From: Hymenobacter lucidus
GTDB lineage: Bacteria; Bacteroidota; Bacteroidia; Cytophagales; Hymenobacteraceae
Length of the DNA stretch: 64,000 bases
NCBI RefSeq assembly: GCF_020447265.1
Contig: NZ_JAJADR010000002.1
Coordinates: 496,001-560,000, forward strand
Direction: 5' to 3'
A model generated the notes under the pieces. It worked only from the letters and a program-made list of their open reading frames with translations, ran no database searches and was not told where the DNA came from. Shown piece by piece: positions 1 to 8,784 of the stretch (positions within the stretch are counted from its first letter, which is position 1; each line of letters opens with the position of its first letter). Both the position numbers and the translations under genes were made by a program.

Positions 1-150
1 CCGGCGCGCTTCTTCATCTATGAGCAGTATGTGAACCAGGACGCGCAAATAGCGCACCGCGAAACAGCCGACTTTAAGCGCATTGTGCTGGGCCAGATAG
101 TGCCGCTACTGGCCGAGCGTAAAACCACCTTTTACCGGCTGCTAGCCTAA
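1..150 (+). CDS. C-terminal part of a putative quinol monooxygenase (ABM domain)
   Basis: The frame is open from the window edge to TAA at 148-150, giving the last 49 residues of a protein. The fragment reads FFIYEQYVNQDAQIAHRET and later FKRIVLGQIVPLL. This resembles the end of small YgiN/antibiotic-biosynthesis-monooxygenase dimers, where a conserved EQY precedes a helix that packs at the dimer interface. Such proteins act on quinols or polyketides, but the substrate cannot be read from this fragment. The next gene follows after 35 bp on the same strand, so the two may be cotranscribed. Confidence 0.6.
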   Translation, partial: PARFFIYEQYVNQDAQIAHRETADFKRIVLGQIVPLLAERKTTFYRLLA

Positions 151-185
151 GTTTCCAGCCTTTTTTCACCTTAATTTCGACTACG

Positions 186-866
186 ATGAACATATTGATG
201 GTATTGACCTCCCACGACCAGCTGGGCAACACCGGGCACAAAACCGGCTTCTGGCTGGAGGAATTTGCGGCTCCCTACTACGTTTTCAAAGATGCCGGCG
301 CAACCCTGACGCTGGCCTCGCCCGCCGGTGGCCAACCGCCCCTCGATCCGAAGAGCGACGACCCCAGCGCCCAGACCGACGCCACCAAGCGCTTCAAAGC
401 CGACCCTGCGGCTCAGCAAGCCCTGGCCAACACGGTGCAGCTCGCCACGGTTTCGGCCGCCGACTACGACGCGGTATTTTACCCCGGCGGCCACGGTCCG
501 CTGTGGGATTTGGCCGAAGACAAAAAGTCTATTGCACTGATTGAGAGCTTCTACGCCGCCGGCAAGCCCGTAGCGGCAGTGTGCCACGCGCCCGGCGTAC
601 TGCGCCACGTAAAAGCCGCTAACGGCGAGCCGCTGGTGAAAGGCAAAAAGGTAGCAGGCTTCACCAACACCGAGGAAGAGGCCGTGCAGCTCACCGACGT
701 CGTGCCTTTCTTGGTGGAAGACATGCTGAAGTCAACCGGCGGCAATTACTCCAAAGGCGCCGACTGGGTCCCCTACGTGGTAACGGAAGGCAACCTGATT
801 ACGGGCCAGAACCCGGCCTCCTCGGAGCCGGCCGCCGAGGAACTGCTCAAGTTGCTGAAGAAGTAG
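186..866 (+). CDS. DJ-1/PfpI family protein, type 1 glutamine amidotransferase-like
   Basis: A 226-residue soluble protein without a signal peptide. It has the HchA/Hsp31-like DJ-1 layout: an N-terminal beta strand (NILMVLTSHD), the FYPGGHGPLWDL loop, and the nucleophile elbow AVCHAPGVL with catalytic Cys near residue 133 followed by His. Family members are glyoxalase III, deglycase-like or chaperone enzymes acting on methylglyoxal-type stress in the cytoplasm. Length matches the single-domain class of about 225-230 residues. The ATG at 186 precedes the first core strand directly, so it is the natural start. A strong hairpin terminator follows. Family assignment is firm; the exact activity is inferred. 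Confidence 0.88.
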   Translation: MNILMVLTSHDQLGNTGHKTGFWLEEFAAPYYVFKDAGATLTLASPAGGQPPLDPKSDDPSAQTDATKRFKADPAAQQALANTVQLATVSAADYDAVFYPGGHGPLWDLAEDKKSIALIESFYAAGKPVAAVCHAPGVLRHVKAANGEPLVKGKKVAGFTNTEEEAVQLTDVVPFLVEDMLKSTGGNYSKGADWVPYVVTEGNLITGQNPASSEPAAEELLKLLKK

Positions 867-885
867 CCGCAGCAAGTCTGTCGAT

Positions 886-938
886 GAAAAAGCCGCCCCA
901 GCTGCCCCTGAAACCAAGGGTAGCCGGGGCGGCTTTTT
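886..938. terminator. Bidirectional rho-independent terminator
   Basis: GCCGCCCC and GGGGCGGC arms are flanked by A and T runs on the two sides. The hairpin sits between the convergent DJ-1 and recQ genes and can stop both. Confidence 0.85.
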
Positions 939-944
939 CGTGCG

Positions 945-2951
945 CTACCCCAGCCGCCCATCCGGTGCGTAGCGCAGCTCGCCCAGCTCCACCAATTCCC
1001 GCAGCTGCTCGGTAACGGCCGTAGACTGCCCGGGCGCGAAATGGGCCAGCACCTCGCGGGGCGTTTGGGGGGTGGCCTTTAGAATCCGCAGCAGCTGCTC
1101 GCGCAGTCCAGCTACCGGAGCGGCAGGCTGTTGGGCTTTCTTCTGGGCCAGGCAATAGTCGCACACTTTGCAGGGTGCGGCATCCAGCTCGCCGAAGTAC
1201 TCCAGCAGCAGTTGCTGGCGGCAGCGCCCCCCGTCGGCGTAGCGGATTACCGATTCAGTTTTGTGCACGGCCAGCTCCCGGGCCTGGTTGAGCCGCTTCT
1301 GGTCCAGTGGCAGCTTAGCTGCGTCGTGGCGGCCCGTGGTAAACAGCGCCTGGGGCGACTCGTGCTTGGGCTGGTACTGAATAATGCCCGAGCGGTGCAG
1401 AAACACGAGCATTTTGCGCACGTCCAGCACGCTCTTTTTCAAGTGCTGGGCCAGGCTGTTTTCTGAAATTCGCTGGAAGCCCACGAACAATTCGCCACCG
1501 TTGAAGCGCAGCAGGCTTTTGATGAGCTGGTCGTGCTGGGCATTGGCCACCTGAAACCGGTACAGGTCGGTGTGGTCGATGGGAATGTGCACCCGAGCCG
1601 GGTTGTTCACGGCTTCATTCACCTGCACGAAGCCTTCCCGCTCCAGGGTCCGCAGGCTGTTGTGCGCGTCCAGGGCCTTGATGCGGTAGGTTTCGGCAAA
1701 TTGCTGCAGATCGAAGTCGAAGGCCACCAGTTCGCCACCGCCCACGGCCGTGCGCGAGAAGTTAGCCAGCGCCTGGTACACGCGCCGCACGGTATCGAGG
1801 GGCGGAAAGGCCTGCTGAGTGCGCCGGCGCAGTTCGTCGGCATCGTTAGGCCCCTGCAACAGCACAGCAAAGGCATACTTCTCGTCCCGCCCGGCCCGGC
1901 CGGCTTCCTGGTAATACGCTTCCAGATTATCGGGCGCGTCGAGGTGCACTACCAGGCGCACGTCGGGCTTGTCGATGCCCATGCCAAAGGCGTTGGTGGC
2001 CACGATGCAGCGGGTGCGGTTTGCCATCCAGTCCTGCTGGGTGCGGGTGCGCTGCTCACTGGGCAGGCCCGCGTGGTAGGGCGCGGCCTTCACCCCGGCC
2101 TGCTGCAGAAAGGCCGCCGTATCCTCAGTTTGGCGGCGGGTGCGGGCATACACGATGCTGGTTTTCTCGGCTCCCACGCCGTGCACCACTTCCTGCAGCC
2201 GCTTGAGCTTGTCTTCAGTAGCCAGCACCGAGTACGACAGGTTGGGTCGGGCAAAGCTCTGCTGAAAAACGCGGTGGTTAGGGCCAAAATGCAGTTTTTC
2301 CACAATGTCCTGGCGCACCTGCTCGGTGGCGGTGGCCGTGAGGGCAATGCAGGGCACGTCGGGCAGCATTTCGCGCAGCTCAGCAATGCGCAGGTAGGGC
2401 GGCCGGAAATCATAGCCCCACTGCGAGAGGCAGTGCGCCTCGTCCACGGCCAGCAAACTCACCCGCATCTTCTTCACCCGGGCCTGAAACATGTCCGTCA
2501 GCAGCCGCTCGGGGCTTACGTAGAGAAACTTCACCGGCCCGTACACGCAGTTGTCCAGCGTCTGGTCGATTTCGGTGTGGCTCATGCCCGCGTACACCGC
2601 TTCGGCCTTGATGCCGCGCTTGCGCAGGTTTTCCACCTGGTCTTTCATCAGGGCAATCAGCGGCGAGACAACCAGGCACAGGCCGGGGCGGGCCAGGGCC
2701 GGCACCTGAAAGCAGATGCTCTTGCCGCCGCCGGTGGGCAGCAAAGCCAGCGTATCCTGCCCGGCCAGCACCGAGCGGATAATATCTTCCTGCATGGGGC
2801 GAAATGCCGTGTGGCCCCAAGTTTGGCGCAACACCAGCAGAATATCGTCGGTAGGCAGCTGTGACAAAGCGTAAGAATATGGTAGCGTAATTAGGCGAAG
2901 GTAGCGCCACCGGGCGGGAAACGGAAGTACGGGTACTCGCTGTCGCCTCAC
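945..2951 (-). CDS. recQ: ATP-dependent DNA helicase RecQ
   Basis: RecQ unwinds DNA 3' to 5' in recombination and fork repair. The protein shows FRPMQEDII (motif 0), LLPTGGGKSICFQVP (Walker A), AVDEAHCLSQWGYDFRP (DEAH box and the RecQ aromatic-rich loop), ALTATAT (motif III), and ATNAFGMGIDKPDVRLVVH with YYQEAGRAGRD (motifs V-VI). A zinc-binding segment CRQQLLLEYF...CKVCDYC and a winged-helix region follow. The C-terminus lacks an obvious full HRDC domain. The open frame starts at ATG 2951 (668 aa), but its first 28 residues are Arg-rich and unlike RecQ. A TTG at 2867 (640 aa, SQLPTDDILL) fits the family better, and a TACCTTCG -10-like box lies upstream of it. Confidence 0.95.
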   Translation of the reverse strand: MRRQRVPVLPFPARWRYLRLITLPYSYALSQLPTDDILLVLRQTWGHTAFRPMQEDIIRSVLAGQDTLALLPTGGGKSICFQVPALARPGLCLVVSPLIALMKDQVENLRKRGIKAEAVYAGMSHTEIDQTLDNCVYGPVKFLYVSPERLLTDMFQARVKKMRVSLLAVDEAHCLSQWGYDFRPPYLRIAELREMLPDVPCIALTATATEQVRQDIVEKLHFGPNHRVFQQSFARPNLSYSVLATEDKLKRLQEVVHGVGAEKTSIVYARTRRQTEDTAAFLQQAGVKAAPYHAGLPSEQRTRTQQDWMANRTRCIVATNAFGMGIDKPDVRLVVHLDAPDNLEAYYQEAGRAGRDEKYAFAVLLQGPNDADELRRRTQQAFPPLDTVRRVYQALANFSRTAVGGGELVAFDFDLQQFAETYRIKALDAHNSLRTLEREGFVQVNEAVNNPARVHIPIDHTDLYRFQVANAQHDQLIKSLLRFNGGELFVGFQRISENSLAQHLKKSVLDVRKMLVFLHRSGIIQYQPKHESPQALFTTGRHDAAKLPLDQKRLNQARELAVHKTESVIRYADGGRCRQQLLLEYFGELDAAPCKVCDYCLAQKKAQQPAAPVAGLREQLLRILKATPQTPREVLAHFAPGQSTAVTEQLRELVELGELRYAPDGRLG

Positions 2952-2979
2952 GCCTCATTCCGAACCAGCCAGACACAAA

Positions 2980-3009
2980 AAAGCCCGGTTCCAAATGGAA
3001 CCGGGCTTT
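2980..3009. terminator. Hairpin terminator
   Basis: A 13-bp perfect stem (AAAGCCCGGTTCC with its complement) and an AAAT loop, downstream of the reverse-strand gene that ends at 3038. On the minus strand the stem is followed by a T-rich run. Confidence 0.8.
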
Positions 3010-3037
3010 CGAATAAAGATAAGCTAAGAATAAACTC

Positions 3038-3847
3038 TTAGGCGGCAGCCGACTCGCCGTTTTCACGGTCGTCGATAGCCTTTTTCAGCTTGGCAATAGC
3101 CGAGTTGGCGCGCTCCTCATCCAGACGGTTGATGTTCAAGAGCATCTTGGTCTTTTCCTGACGGGTAATCACCGGATGGTTGAGCAAGCGAATGATTTCC
3201 TCTTTCTGCGACGCCGTAGCGTAGGCTACTGCCGGCGCGGCAGCTTCCTGAGCAGGCTCAGCAGGCACGGCCTTCATGGCCGCAGCTACTGCCGGGGCGG
3301 GAGCTTCCTGAGGAGCAGAAGGAGCGGCAACCACCTTCGCATCGGCCGTGTTGCCACCGTATTCCATTTCCTCAGCCGGGGTGGGCTCGTAGCCCGCCGC
3401 CCGGATAATCCAGGCCAGGATGTTGCGGTAAGCCTTACCAATAGCGCGCGTCTGAGCCATGCTCATGATAGCAAACTCCTGGTAAAACTTCTTGCCCTGC
3501 TCCTTATTCGAGCAGATGGCAAAGCCCGCGCCCACCGTGTGCCCCGACTTCATGTCGAAGAGCGTCACTTTGGCCTGATACTTTATTTCAGTTTCGGTGC
3601 TCACATTGATAACGTGGTCCACGATGGGCACGATGCCCAGGCGCGCACCGGCATACTGCCAGCCTTCCACGTTCACAAACTCTTTGCCCTGCACCGTGGT
3701 GCTAAGCTTATTCTCCTTGATGAACTTGGCCAGGTCCGTGGCCAAGTGCAACGTCTCATCGGAGCGCGAAATGTCGTAGCTCTCGATTTTGGTCTTGTTG
3801 ACCTGGGTTTTAGGGGCTTTGGTGGCTTCGTTCATGGCGGTTTCCAT
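3038..3847 (-). CDS. Conserved protein, possible ssDNA-annealing/recombination family
   Basis: A 269-residue cytoplasmic protein. Residues about 20-160 form a compact domain with the signature SMAQTRAIGKAYRNILAW followed by AAGYEPTPAEEM. I associate this type of signature (AQTRA..KA.RN, then AGYE.TPAEEM) with proteins from phages and mobile elements that look like single-strand annealing recombinases. This is recollection, not a search result. An Ala/Pro-rich linker (about 170-215) leads to a helical tail (RQEKTKMLLNINRLDEERA). No phage genes flank it, and it has its own strong promoter and terminator, so it appears to be a single-gene unit. The ATG at 3847 gives METAMNEATK; a second ATG four codons later is also possible. 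Being a real gene is very likely; the function is weakly supported. Confidence 0.6.
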   Translation of the reverse strand: METAMNEATKAPKTQVNKTKIESYDISRSDETLHLATDLAKFIKENKLSTTVQGKEFVNVEGWQYAGARLGIVPIVDHVINVSTETEIKYQAKVTLFDMKSGHTVGAGFAICSNKEQGKKFYQEFAIMSMAQTRAIGKAYRNILAWIIRAAGYEPTPAEEMEYGGNTADAKVVAAPSAPQEAPAPAVAAAMKAVPAEPAQEAAAPAVAYATASQKEEIIRLLNHPVITRQEKTKMLLNINRLDEERANSAIAKLKKAIDDRENGESAAA

Positions 3848-3885
3848 AAGTGTCCTGTAGTACGTTCTGTTGTTCTATTACTAAA

Positions 3886-3917
3886 CTAAAGTACGCTGTT
3901 TTTGGTGCAAAAATCAA
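3886..3917 (-). promoter_or_regulatory. Bacteroidota-type promoter for the 3038-3847 gene
   Basis: On the minus strand a TTG (3915-3917) is followed 21 bp later by TACTTTAG (3886-3893). This matches the Bacteroidota sigma-A pattern TTG-N19-21-TAnnTTTG except at one base. It lies about 40 bp before the start codon. Confidence 0.5.
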
Positions 3918-4103
3918 CCACTTTTTTAGTAAATTTTATTGTTGATTATCAAATACTTACAAAGTATTTTCAAATACACACATTCCAACCTCGTTAGCAC
4001 AATAGTAAACGCAAGCCATATACTATGTGTTCCTGGCCCGGCCAACTTATGCTAAATTATTTAGTCGACACACTAAGGCAGCACCTGCCAAAACCAGGGC
4101 CAC
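3918..4103. other. AT-rich intergenic stretch
   Basis: Part of a 332-bp gap. It is markedly AT-rich compared with the neighbouring genes, with a duplicated ATCAAATACTTACAAAGTATTTTCAAATAC-like pattern (AATAC and GTATT repeats near 3950-3980). I see no gene in it. It may carry upstream promoter elements of the minus-strand gene. Confidence 0.4.
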
Positions 4104-4139
4104 AAAAAAGCTCTGCCGAACCGACGTCCAGCAGAGCTT
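4104..4139. terminator. Hairpin terminator after the LolD-like gene
   Basis: AAGCTCTGC and GCAGAGCTT arms with a 13-nt loop. On the minus strand it is followed by TTTTTT, downstream of the gene ending at 4180. Confidence 0.75.
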
Positions 4140-4179
4140 CTAACGATATTATTATGAGCCGGTTACCCAGCGGGTTGCA

Positions 4180-4836
4180 TTAGCCTTCCCAGATGTTGCC
4201 GTCCTTCATTGTAATCTTACGGTCGGCCATTTCGGCCAGCTGATCGTTGTGGGTTACAATCACGAAGGTCTGGCCCAGTTCTTTGCGCAGCAGAAAGAAA
4301 ATCTGGTGCAGTTCCTGGGCGTTCTGGGAGTCGAGGTTGCCGCTGGGCTCGTCGGCAAAGATGATTTCGGGCGAGTTAATTAGGGCCCGGGCTACGGCCG
4401 TGCGTTGCTGCTCGCCACCGCTCATTTCGGAGGGCTTGTGGTCGGCGCGGCGCTCCAGGTTCAGCATCCCGAGCAATTCGCGGGCCCGAACCCGGGTTTC
4501 CTTTTCCGAGCGGCCAGCCAGATAAGCCGGCAAGCACACGTTTTCGAGGGCCGTAAACTCGGGCAGCAGGTTGTGAAACTGGAAAATGAAGCCGATATGG
4601 CGGTTGCGGAACTTGGCCAGATTAGAGCGGCTCAGCGAGTTTACCGAGGTTCCATCAAAGAGCACCTCGCCCGAATCGGGATTGTCGAGGGTGCCCAGAA
4701 TGTGCAGCAGCGTGCTTTTGCCAGCTCCCGAGGAGCCGACGATGGACACGATTTCCGATTTCTCAATCGTCAGATCGATGCCCCGGAGCACTTCCAGCGT
4801 GTTGTATTTCTTTCGAACGTTGATGGCCTGCAGCAA
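4180..4836 (-). CDS. ABC transporter ATP-binding protein, LolD/MacB-like
   Basis: A 218-residue nucleotide-binding subunit. It has Walker [11 protein letters not shown]-loop in [12 protein letters not shown], signature MSGGEQQR, Walker [13 protein letters not shown] and the H-loop in VTHND. The [12 protein letters not shown] segment and overall length fit LolD, which powers lipoprotein release from the inner membrane, and the related MacB/FtsE group. No permease gene lies beside it. That is common for lolD in Bacteroidota, where the LolCE-like partner can be elsewhere, so the partner is inferred. Start ATG 4836 gives [11 protein letters not shown], typical of the family. Confidence 0.85.
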   Translation of the reverse strand: MLQAINVRKKYNTLEVLRGIDLTIEKSEIVSIVGSSGAGKSTLLHILGTLDNPDSGEVLFDGTSVNSLSRSNLAKFRNRHIGFIFQFHNLLPEFTALENVCLPAYLAGRSEKETRVRARELLGMLNLERRADHKPSEMSGGEQQRTAVARALINSPEIIFADEPSGNLDSQNAQELHQIFFLLRKELGQTFVIVTHNDQLAEMADRKITMKDGNIWEG

Positions 4837-5019
4837 GGGAAAGCAGAATTGAATGAGCGCGTATTAAAAACAAATCTACGGAATGTAGGGAGTTGTCGGG
4901 TTTCGAATGCAGATTAGCATCGGTTTGGCCGTCAGCTTACGGCCCTGCTACGGATAAAACGCTGGCAGTGCCGCTTCTACAGCCATTTTCTTTTTCGCTC
5001 ACTTCGCGCCTCGCCCGCT

Positions 5020-6156
5020 ATGGTTGCTCCTTTTGCCTCGCGCCACTGGCTCTGGGTGTGGCCCGCCGCCGCGCTGGGCCTGCTGCTGGCCGTGGCCGCA
5101 GCCTGGTGGCAATGGCCCCACTCCCCGGCCCCGCTCCCACCCGTTACTGCCCCGACCCGCCCTCTGTCCGAGCTGCTGGCCGATGGCCGGTTTCGGGGCG
5201 TGAGCTGGGTAGCCGGCGACTCCGTAACGGATGCTGACCTAGAGCCCCTCACCCGCGCCCACGTCACGTGGCTGGTCCAAACGCCGTTTGGCTGGCAAAC
5301 CGATGCTACTCAGCCCGCCGTGCAGCTCCACACTGGGGCCGGCACCCGGCGCCGCAGCCGCGGCGGCTACTGGGGCGAAACCGACTATGGCATTGTGCAT
5401 ACGGCGCAGCTGGCCCAGAAGCGCGGTATTCAGACGCTACTCAAGCCCCACCTCTGGGTGCGTGGCCCCGGGGCCTGGCCCGGCAGCATCGAGATGCAGA
5501 GTGCCGCCGATTGGCAGGCCTGGTTTGCCGCCTACTCTACCTTTATTCTGCACTACGCACGGCTGGCCGAGGAAAACCACCTGGGCGGCTTCTGCATCGG
5601 TACTGAGCTGGAAAAGACGGTGGGCCACGAGCAGGAATGGCGCACTCTTATTAAAGAGGTGCGCCAGGTGTACCACGGCCCCCTGACGTACGCAGCCAAC
5701 TGGAGCGGCGAGTTTGAGCAAATCCGGTTCTGGGACGCGCTGGACTTCATCGGCATTCAGGCGTATTTCCCGCTGAGCAAAAACGCCAGCCCCGCTAAAG
5801 CCGAGTTGCTAGCGGCCTGGCAGCCGTACCGTGCGGCCATTGAGCGGGTGCAGAAGAAATTCCGGAAGCCGGTGGTGTTTACCGAGGCCGGCTACAAAAA
5901 CACCGCCGATGCCGCCGTGGAGCCCTGGAAATGGCCCGACCGCACGGCCGTTTTCATCACGCCCGACGAGCAGACCCAGGCGGCCTGCTACGCCGCGCTG
6001 TTTGAGACATTCTGGCCCCGGCGCTGGTTTAAGGGCCTTTTCATCTGGAAATGGTACCCCGGCCTGGCACCCGATGGCCCGGCCCGCCGCCACGCCGACT
6101 TCACCCCCCAGCACAAGCCTGCCGAGCAGGTAATGGCCCAGTGGTTTGGGCAGTAA
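5020..6156 (+). CDS. GH113-like glycoside hydrolase (TIM barrel)
   Basis: A 378-residue protein with an N-terminal membrane anchor or signal (about residues 8-28), then a TIM-barrel hydrolase. RGVSWVAGD, TPFGWQ and LLKPHLWVRGPGAW are followed by GFCIGTELEKT, with the probable acid/base Glu. The second Glu is in VVFTEAGYKN. GH113 beta-mannanases and relatives share this arrangement of GTE and TE(A/I)GY motifs, and the repeated Trp residues suit a sugar cleft. Substrate is not determined; mannan or a cell-wall glycan is possible. It is not next to other carbohydrate genes. Downstream of the stop a short GC-rich palindromic stretch occurs (about 6157-6180). Confidence 0.8.
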   Translation: MVAPFASRHWLWVWPAAALGLLLAVAAAWWQWPHSPAPLPPVTAPTRPLSELLADGRFRGVSWVAGDSVTDADLEPLTRAHVTWLVQTPFGWQTDATQPAVQLHTGAGTRRRSRGGYWGETDYGIVHTAQLAQKRGIQTLLKPHLWVRGPGAWPGSIEMQSAADWQAWFAAYSTFILHYARLAEENHLGGFCIGTELEKTVGHEQEWRTLIKEVRQVYHGPLTYAANWSGEFEQIRFWDALDFIGIQAYFPLSKNASPAKAELLAAWQPYRAAIERVQKKFRKPVVFTEAGYKNTADAAVEPWKWPDRTAVFITPDEQTQAACYAALFETFWPRRWFKGLFIWKWYPGLAPDGPARRHADFTPQHKPAEQVMAQWFGQ

Positions 6157-6376
6157 CAGCGCGCAACTATAGCGCGCGTATCAGCAAGATTGTCGTTTCG
6201 CCACGCGAACTACCAAGCTCACACTGCCAACAAACCGCCGGGCAGCGGGTTAAAAAGACGATTTTCAAGTCCGAACCGGCGGATTACTTCCTGTCACTCG
6301 CAATGACAGCGAATAATGCCTACTTTCGTGGCCTAGTAGAACACCACCCCGTCAACCCCCATTGAACTGACCCTCT

Positions 6377-7579
6377 ATGAACATTCACGAGTATCAGGGT
6401 AAAGAAATCCTCAAAAGCTACGGCGTCCGTATCCAGGAAGGCATCGTGGCCGACACGGCTGAAGAAGCTGTTGAGGCGGCCCAAAAGCTGACTGAGCAAA
6501 CCGGCACCAGCTGGTATGTGATTAAGGCCCAGATCCATGCGGGTGGCCGCGGCAAAGGGGGCGGGGTGAAACTCGCCAAAAACCTGGAGCAGGTAAAAGA
6601 CATTGCCGGCCAGATCATCGGCATGCAGCTCGTTACCAAGCAAACCGGTGCCGAAGGCCGCAAGGTCAACAAGGTGCTCATCGCCCAGGACGTGTACTAC
6701 CCCGGCGCTTCCGAGCCCAAGGAATACTACATGAGCGTGCTGCTCGACCGTACTTCCGGCAAAAACGTCATCATCTACACCACTGAGGGTGGTATGGACA
6801 TTGAGGAAGTAGCCGAGGCGCACCCCGAGAAAATCCACAAGGAAATTATCGACCCGCGCGTGGGTCTGCAGGGCTTCCAGGCCCGCAAAATTGCCTTCAA
6901 CCTGGGCGTTGAGGGTGAGGCCTTCAAAGAGATGGTGAAATTCGTAACGGCCCTGTACAAAGCCTACGACGAAACCGACTCCTCGATGTTCGAAATCAAC
7001 CCTGTGCTGAAGACGTCGGACAACAAAATCCTGGCTGTTGACGCCAAGGTAAGCCTCGACGAAAACGCGCTGTACCGCCACAAGGATTTCGTAGCCCTGC
7101 GCGACACCAACGAGGAAGACCCGTTGGAAGTAGAAGCCTCGGCCTCGAACCTGAACTATGTGAAGCTCGACGGCAACGTGGGCTGCATGGTGAACGGTGC
7201 CGGCCTGGCCATGGCTACCATGGATATCATCAAGCTCAGCGGCGGCGAGCCGGCCAACTTCCTCGACGTAGGGGGTGGAGCCAATGCCCAGACCGTAGAA
7301 GCCGGTTTCCGCATCATCCTGAAGGACCCGAACGTGAAGGCCATCCTGATCAACATCTTCGGCGGTATCGTGCGTTGCGACCGGGTAGCCAACGGTGTAG
7401 TGGAAGCTTACAAGAACATCGGCGACATCAAAGTACCCATCATCGTGCGCTTGCAGGGTACCAATGCTGAGGAAGGTGCCCGCATCATCGACGAAAGCGG
7501 CCTGAAGGTATTCTCGGCCGTGTTGCTGAAAGATGCCGCTCAGAAAGTGAAGGAAGTGCTGGCTTCGCAGCAGGCCTAG
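6377..7579 (+). CDS. sucC: Succinyl-CoA synthetase (ADP-forming) beta subunit
   Basis: SucC joins SucD to interconvert succinyl-CoA and succinate with substrate-level phosphorylation in the TCA cycle. The 400-residue protein opens with [17 protein letters not shown], has the ATP-grasp glycine loop [15 protein letters not shown], the metal-binding EINPVL and the C-terminal CoA-ligase part with [10 protein letters not shown]. Length and motifs are complete. The alpha subunit is not adjacent, so the two genes are separated in this genome. A weak -10-like TACTTTCG at 6321 may be part of its promoter. A strong terminator follows the stop codon. Confidence 0.97.
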   Translation: MNIHEYQGKEILKSYGVRIQEGIVADTAEEAVEAAQKLTEQTGTSWYVIKAQIHAGGRGKGGGVKLAKNLEQVKDIAGQIIGMQLVTKQTGAEGRKVNKVLIAQDVYYPGASEPKEYYMSVLLDRTSGKNVIIYTTEGGMDIEEVAEAHPEKIHKEIIDPRVGLQGFQARKIAFNLGVEGEAFKEMVKFVTALYKAYDETDSSMFEINPVLKTSDNKILAVDAKVSLDENALYRHKDFVALRDTNEEDPLEVEASASNLNYVKLDGNVGCMVNGAGLAMATMDIIKLSGGEPANFLDVGGGANAQTVEAGFRIILKDPNVKAILINIFGGIVRCDRVANGVVEAYKNIGDIKVPIIVRLQGTNAEEGARIIDESGLKVFSAVLLKDAAQKVKEVLASQQA

Positions 7580-7606
7580 ACAACCTTCATTTCCTTAGCC
7601 GGAAAT

Positions 7607-7644
7607 GAAAAAAGTCCGCTCGATAATTCGAGCGGACTTTTTTA
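7607..7644. terminator. Rho-independent terminator after sucC
   Basis: AAGTCCGCTCGA and TCGAGCGGACTT arms with a TAAT loop, A-rich before and TTTTTT after. Confidence 0.9.
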
Positions 7645-7807
7645 TGCTACATAATCATGTGGTTTGTGCTACGATATAGCCAAGTTAATAACGAATTATT
7701 ATCATTCTTGCAACATAGTATTGTAGAAACCTAAGAAGTTAATTCACGTTACAAGCTTTCCTCTCCCACTCTCTTACCTACTGCCTACTTGCTCAAAACA
7801 TTTACTC

Positions 7808-8707
7808 ATGGTTCATAAGGCAATTGCAGGATTTGCACTGTTTGCAGTTCTAAGCAGCACCTACATTACGGCGGCCCAGCTTTTGTCGCCCCTCCCCGAC
7901 CAGCCCCTCGAGTTTGCTCTTGCTCCCGACCCTATGCCCTGCGTGTTTCAGTACAGCTCTGCCGATGAGCCCTACCTGGTGACGTTGCGGGAAAACTACG
8001 CGCTAAACGATATTGTGGCCGGCAAAACTACGGACCTCGAAAAAGCCCGCACGCTTTGCACTTGGGTGCACAACCGGTGGGTGCACGATGGGCACGTACG
8101 CGCCAAAAAGCCCGACCCGCTGTCGATTCTGAAAGAAGCCGACCTGGGCAGCAACTTTCAGTGCATTGAATATAGTATTGTACTCAGCGGTGCCCTCACG
8201 GCAATGGGCATGCCGGCGCGGGCGGTGTATCTCAAAACGGCCGATGCCGAAACCCGTCGCGAAGGTGCCGGCCATGCCGTTACGGAAGTGTGGCTGCGCG
8301 ACCAGCAGAAATGGGCCATGCTGGATGGCCAGTGGGACGCCGTACCCCTGCTGGACAACGAGCCGATCAACGTAATTGAGCTGCAGAAGGCTTTGGCCAC
8401 CAATGACCCGCGGCTGCGTATTGAAACGGCCTCGAATACCCGGGCCAAGACCTATTTCAACTGGGTTGGTCCCTACCTCTACTATTTCGACACCGTAATT
8501 GACAACCGGTTTGGCGTCAAAACCCAGCCCAGCGGGGTGATGCTGGTGCCCATGGGCGCCAAGTGCCCTACCGTATTTCAGCGCGACACACCCATTCGCC
8601 GCATGCGTTACACTAACTCGGTAACAACGTTCTACCCGCGCCCGATGGAGTTCTTGGGCGGTGAAGCCACCAAGCTGGTATCTCAGGAAGGTGGACGCTC
8701 CTATTGA
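7808..8707 (+). CDS. Secreted transglutaminase-like domain protein
   Basis: A 299-residue protein with a Sec-type signal (MVHKAIAGFALFAVLSSTYITAAQ). The transglutaminase-like core carries a Cys-His-Asp triad: Cys in SNFQCIEYSIVL, His in GAGHAVTEVWL and Asp in WAMLDGQWD. TLCTWVHNRWVHDG is the helix preceding the nucleophile. Such bacterial proteins are exported proteases or amide-modifying enzymes; the substrate is unknown. It forms a single-gene unit, with 228 bp of AT-rich sequence before it and a strong terminator after. The triad is intact, so an active enzyme is likely. Confidence 0.8.
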   Translation: MVHKAIAGFALFAVLSSTYITAAQLLSPLPDQPLEFALAPDPMPCVFQYSSADEPYLVTLRENYALNDIVAGKTTDLEKARTLCTWVHNRWVHDGHVRAKKPDPLSILKEADLGSNFQCIEYSIVLSGALTAMGMPARAVYLKTADAETRREGAGHAVTEVWLRDQQKWAMLDGQWDAVPLLDNEPINVIELQKALATNDPRLRIETASNTRAKTYFNWVGPYLYYFDTVIDNRFGVKTQPSGVMLVPMGAKCPTVFQRDTPIRRMRYTNSVTTFYPRPMEFLGGEATKLVSQEGGRSY

Positions 8708-8728
8708 ATTGGAGACTTTCTGACGTAT

Positions 8729-8765
8729 AAAAAAGCCCCTGCTGAAAATCAGCAGGGGCTTTTTT
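8729..8765. terminator. Bidirectional terminator
   Basis: AAAAGCCCCTGCTG and CAGCAGGGGCTTTTTT arms around a short AAAAT loop, lying between the convergent transglutaminase-like gene and ohr. Confidence 0.9.
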
Positions 8766-8784
8766 GTGGCTTACTGAGCTGGGC

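Noticed and set aside
1533..2864. 443-residue open frame on the plus strand opposite recQ
   Set aside because: It is a shadow of recQ: His/Gly/Ala-rich, no domain, and the antisense frame of a high-GC gene often stays open.
4893..5237. 114-codon plus frame overlapping the start of the GH113-like gene
   Set aside because: Different frame of the real gene; Arg/Pro-rich and without domain.
6280..6320. CTGTCACTCGCAATGACAG stretch as a third copy of the A/B element family
   Set aside because: Only the short word is shared; no arms or inner motifs are present, so it is not counted as a copy.
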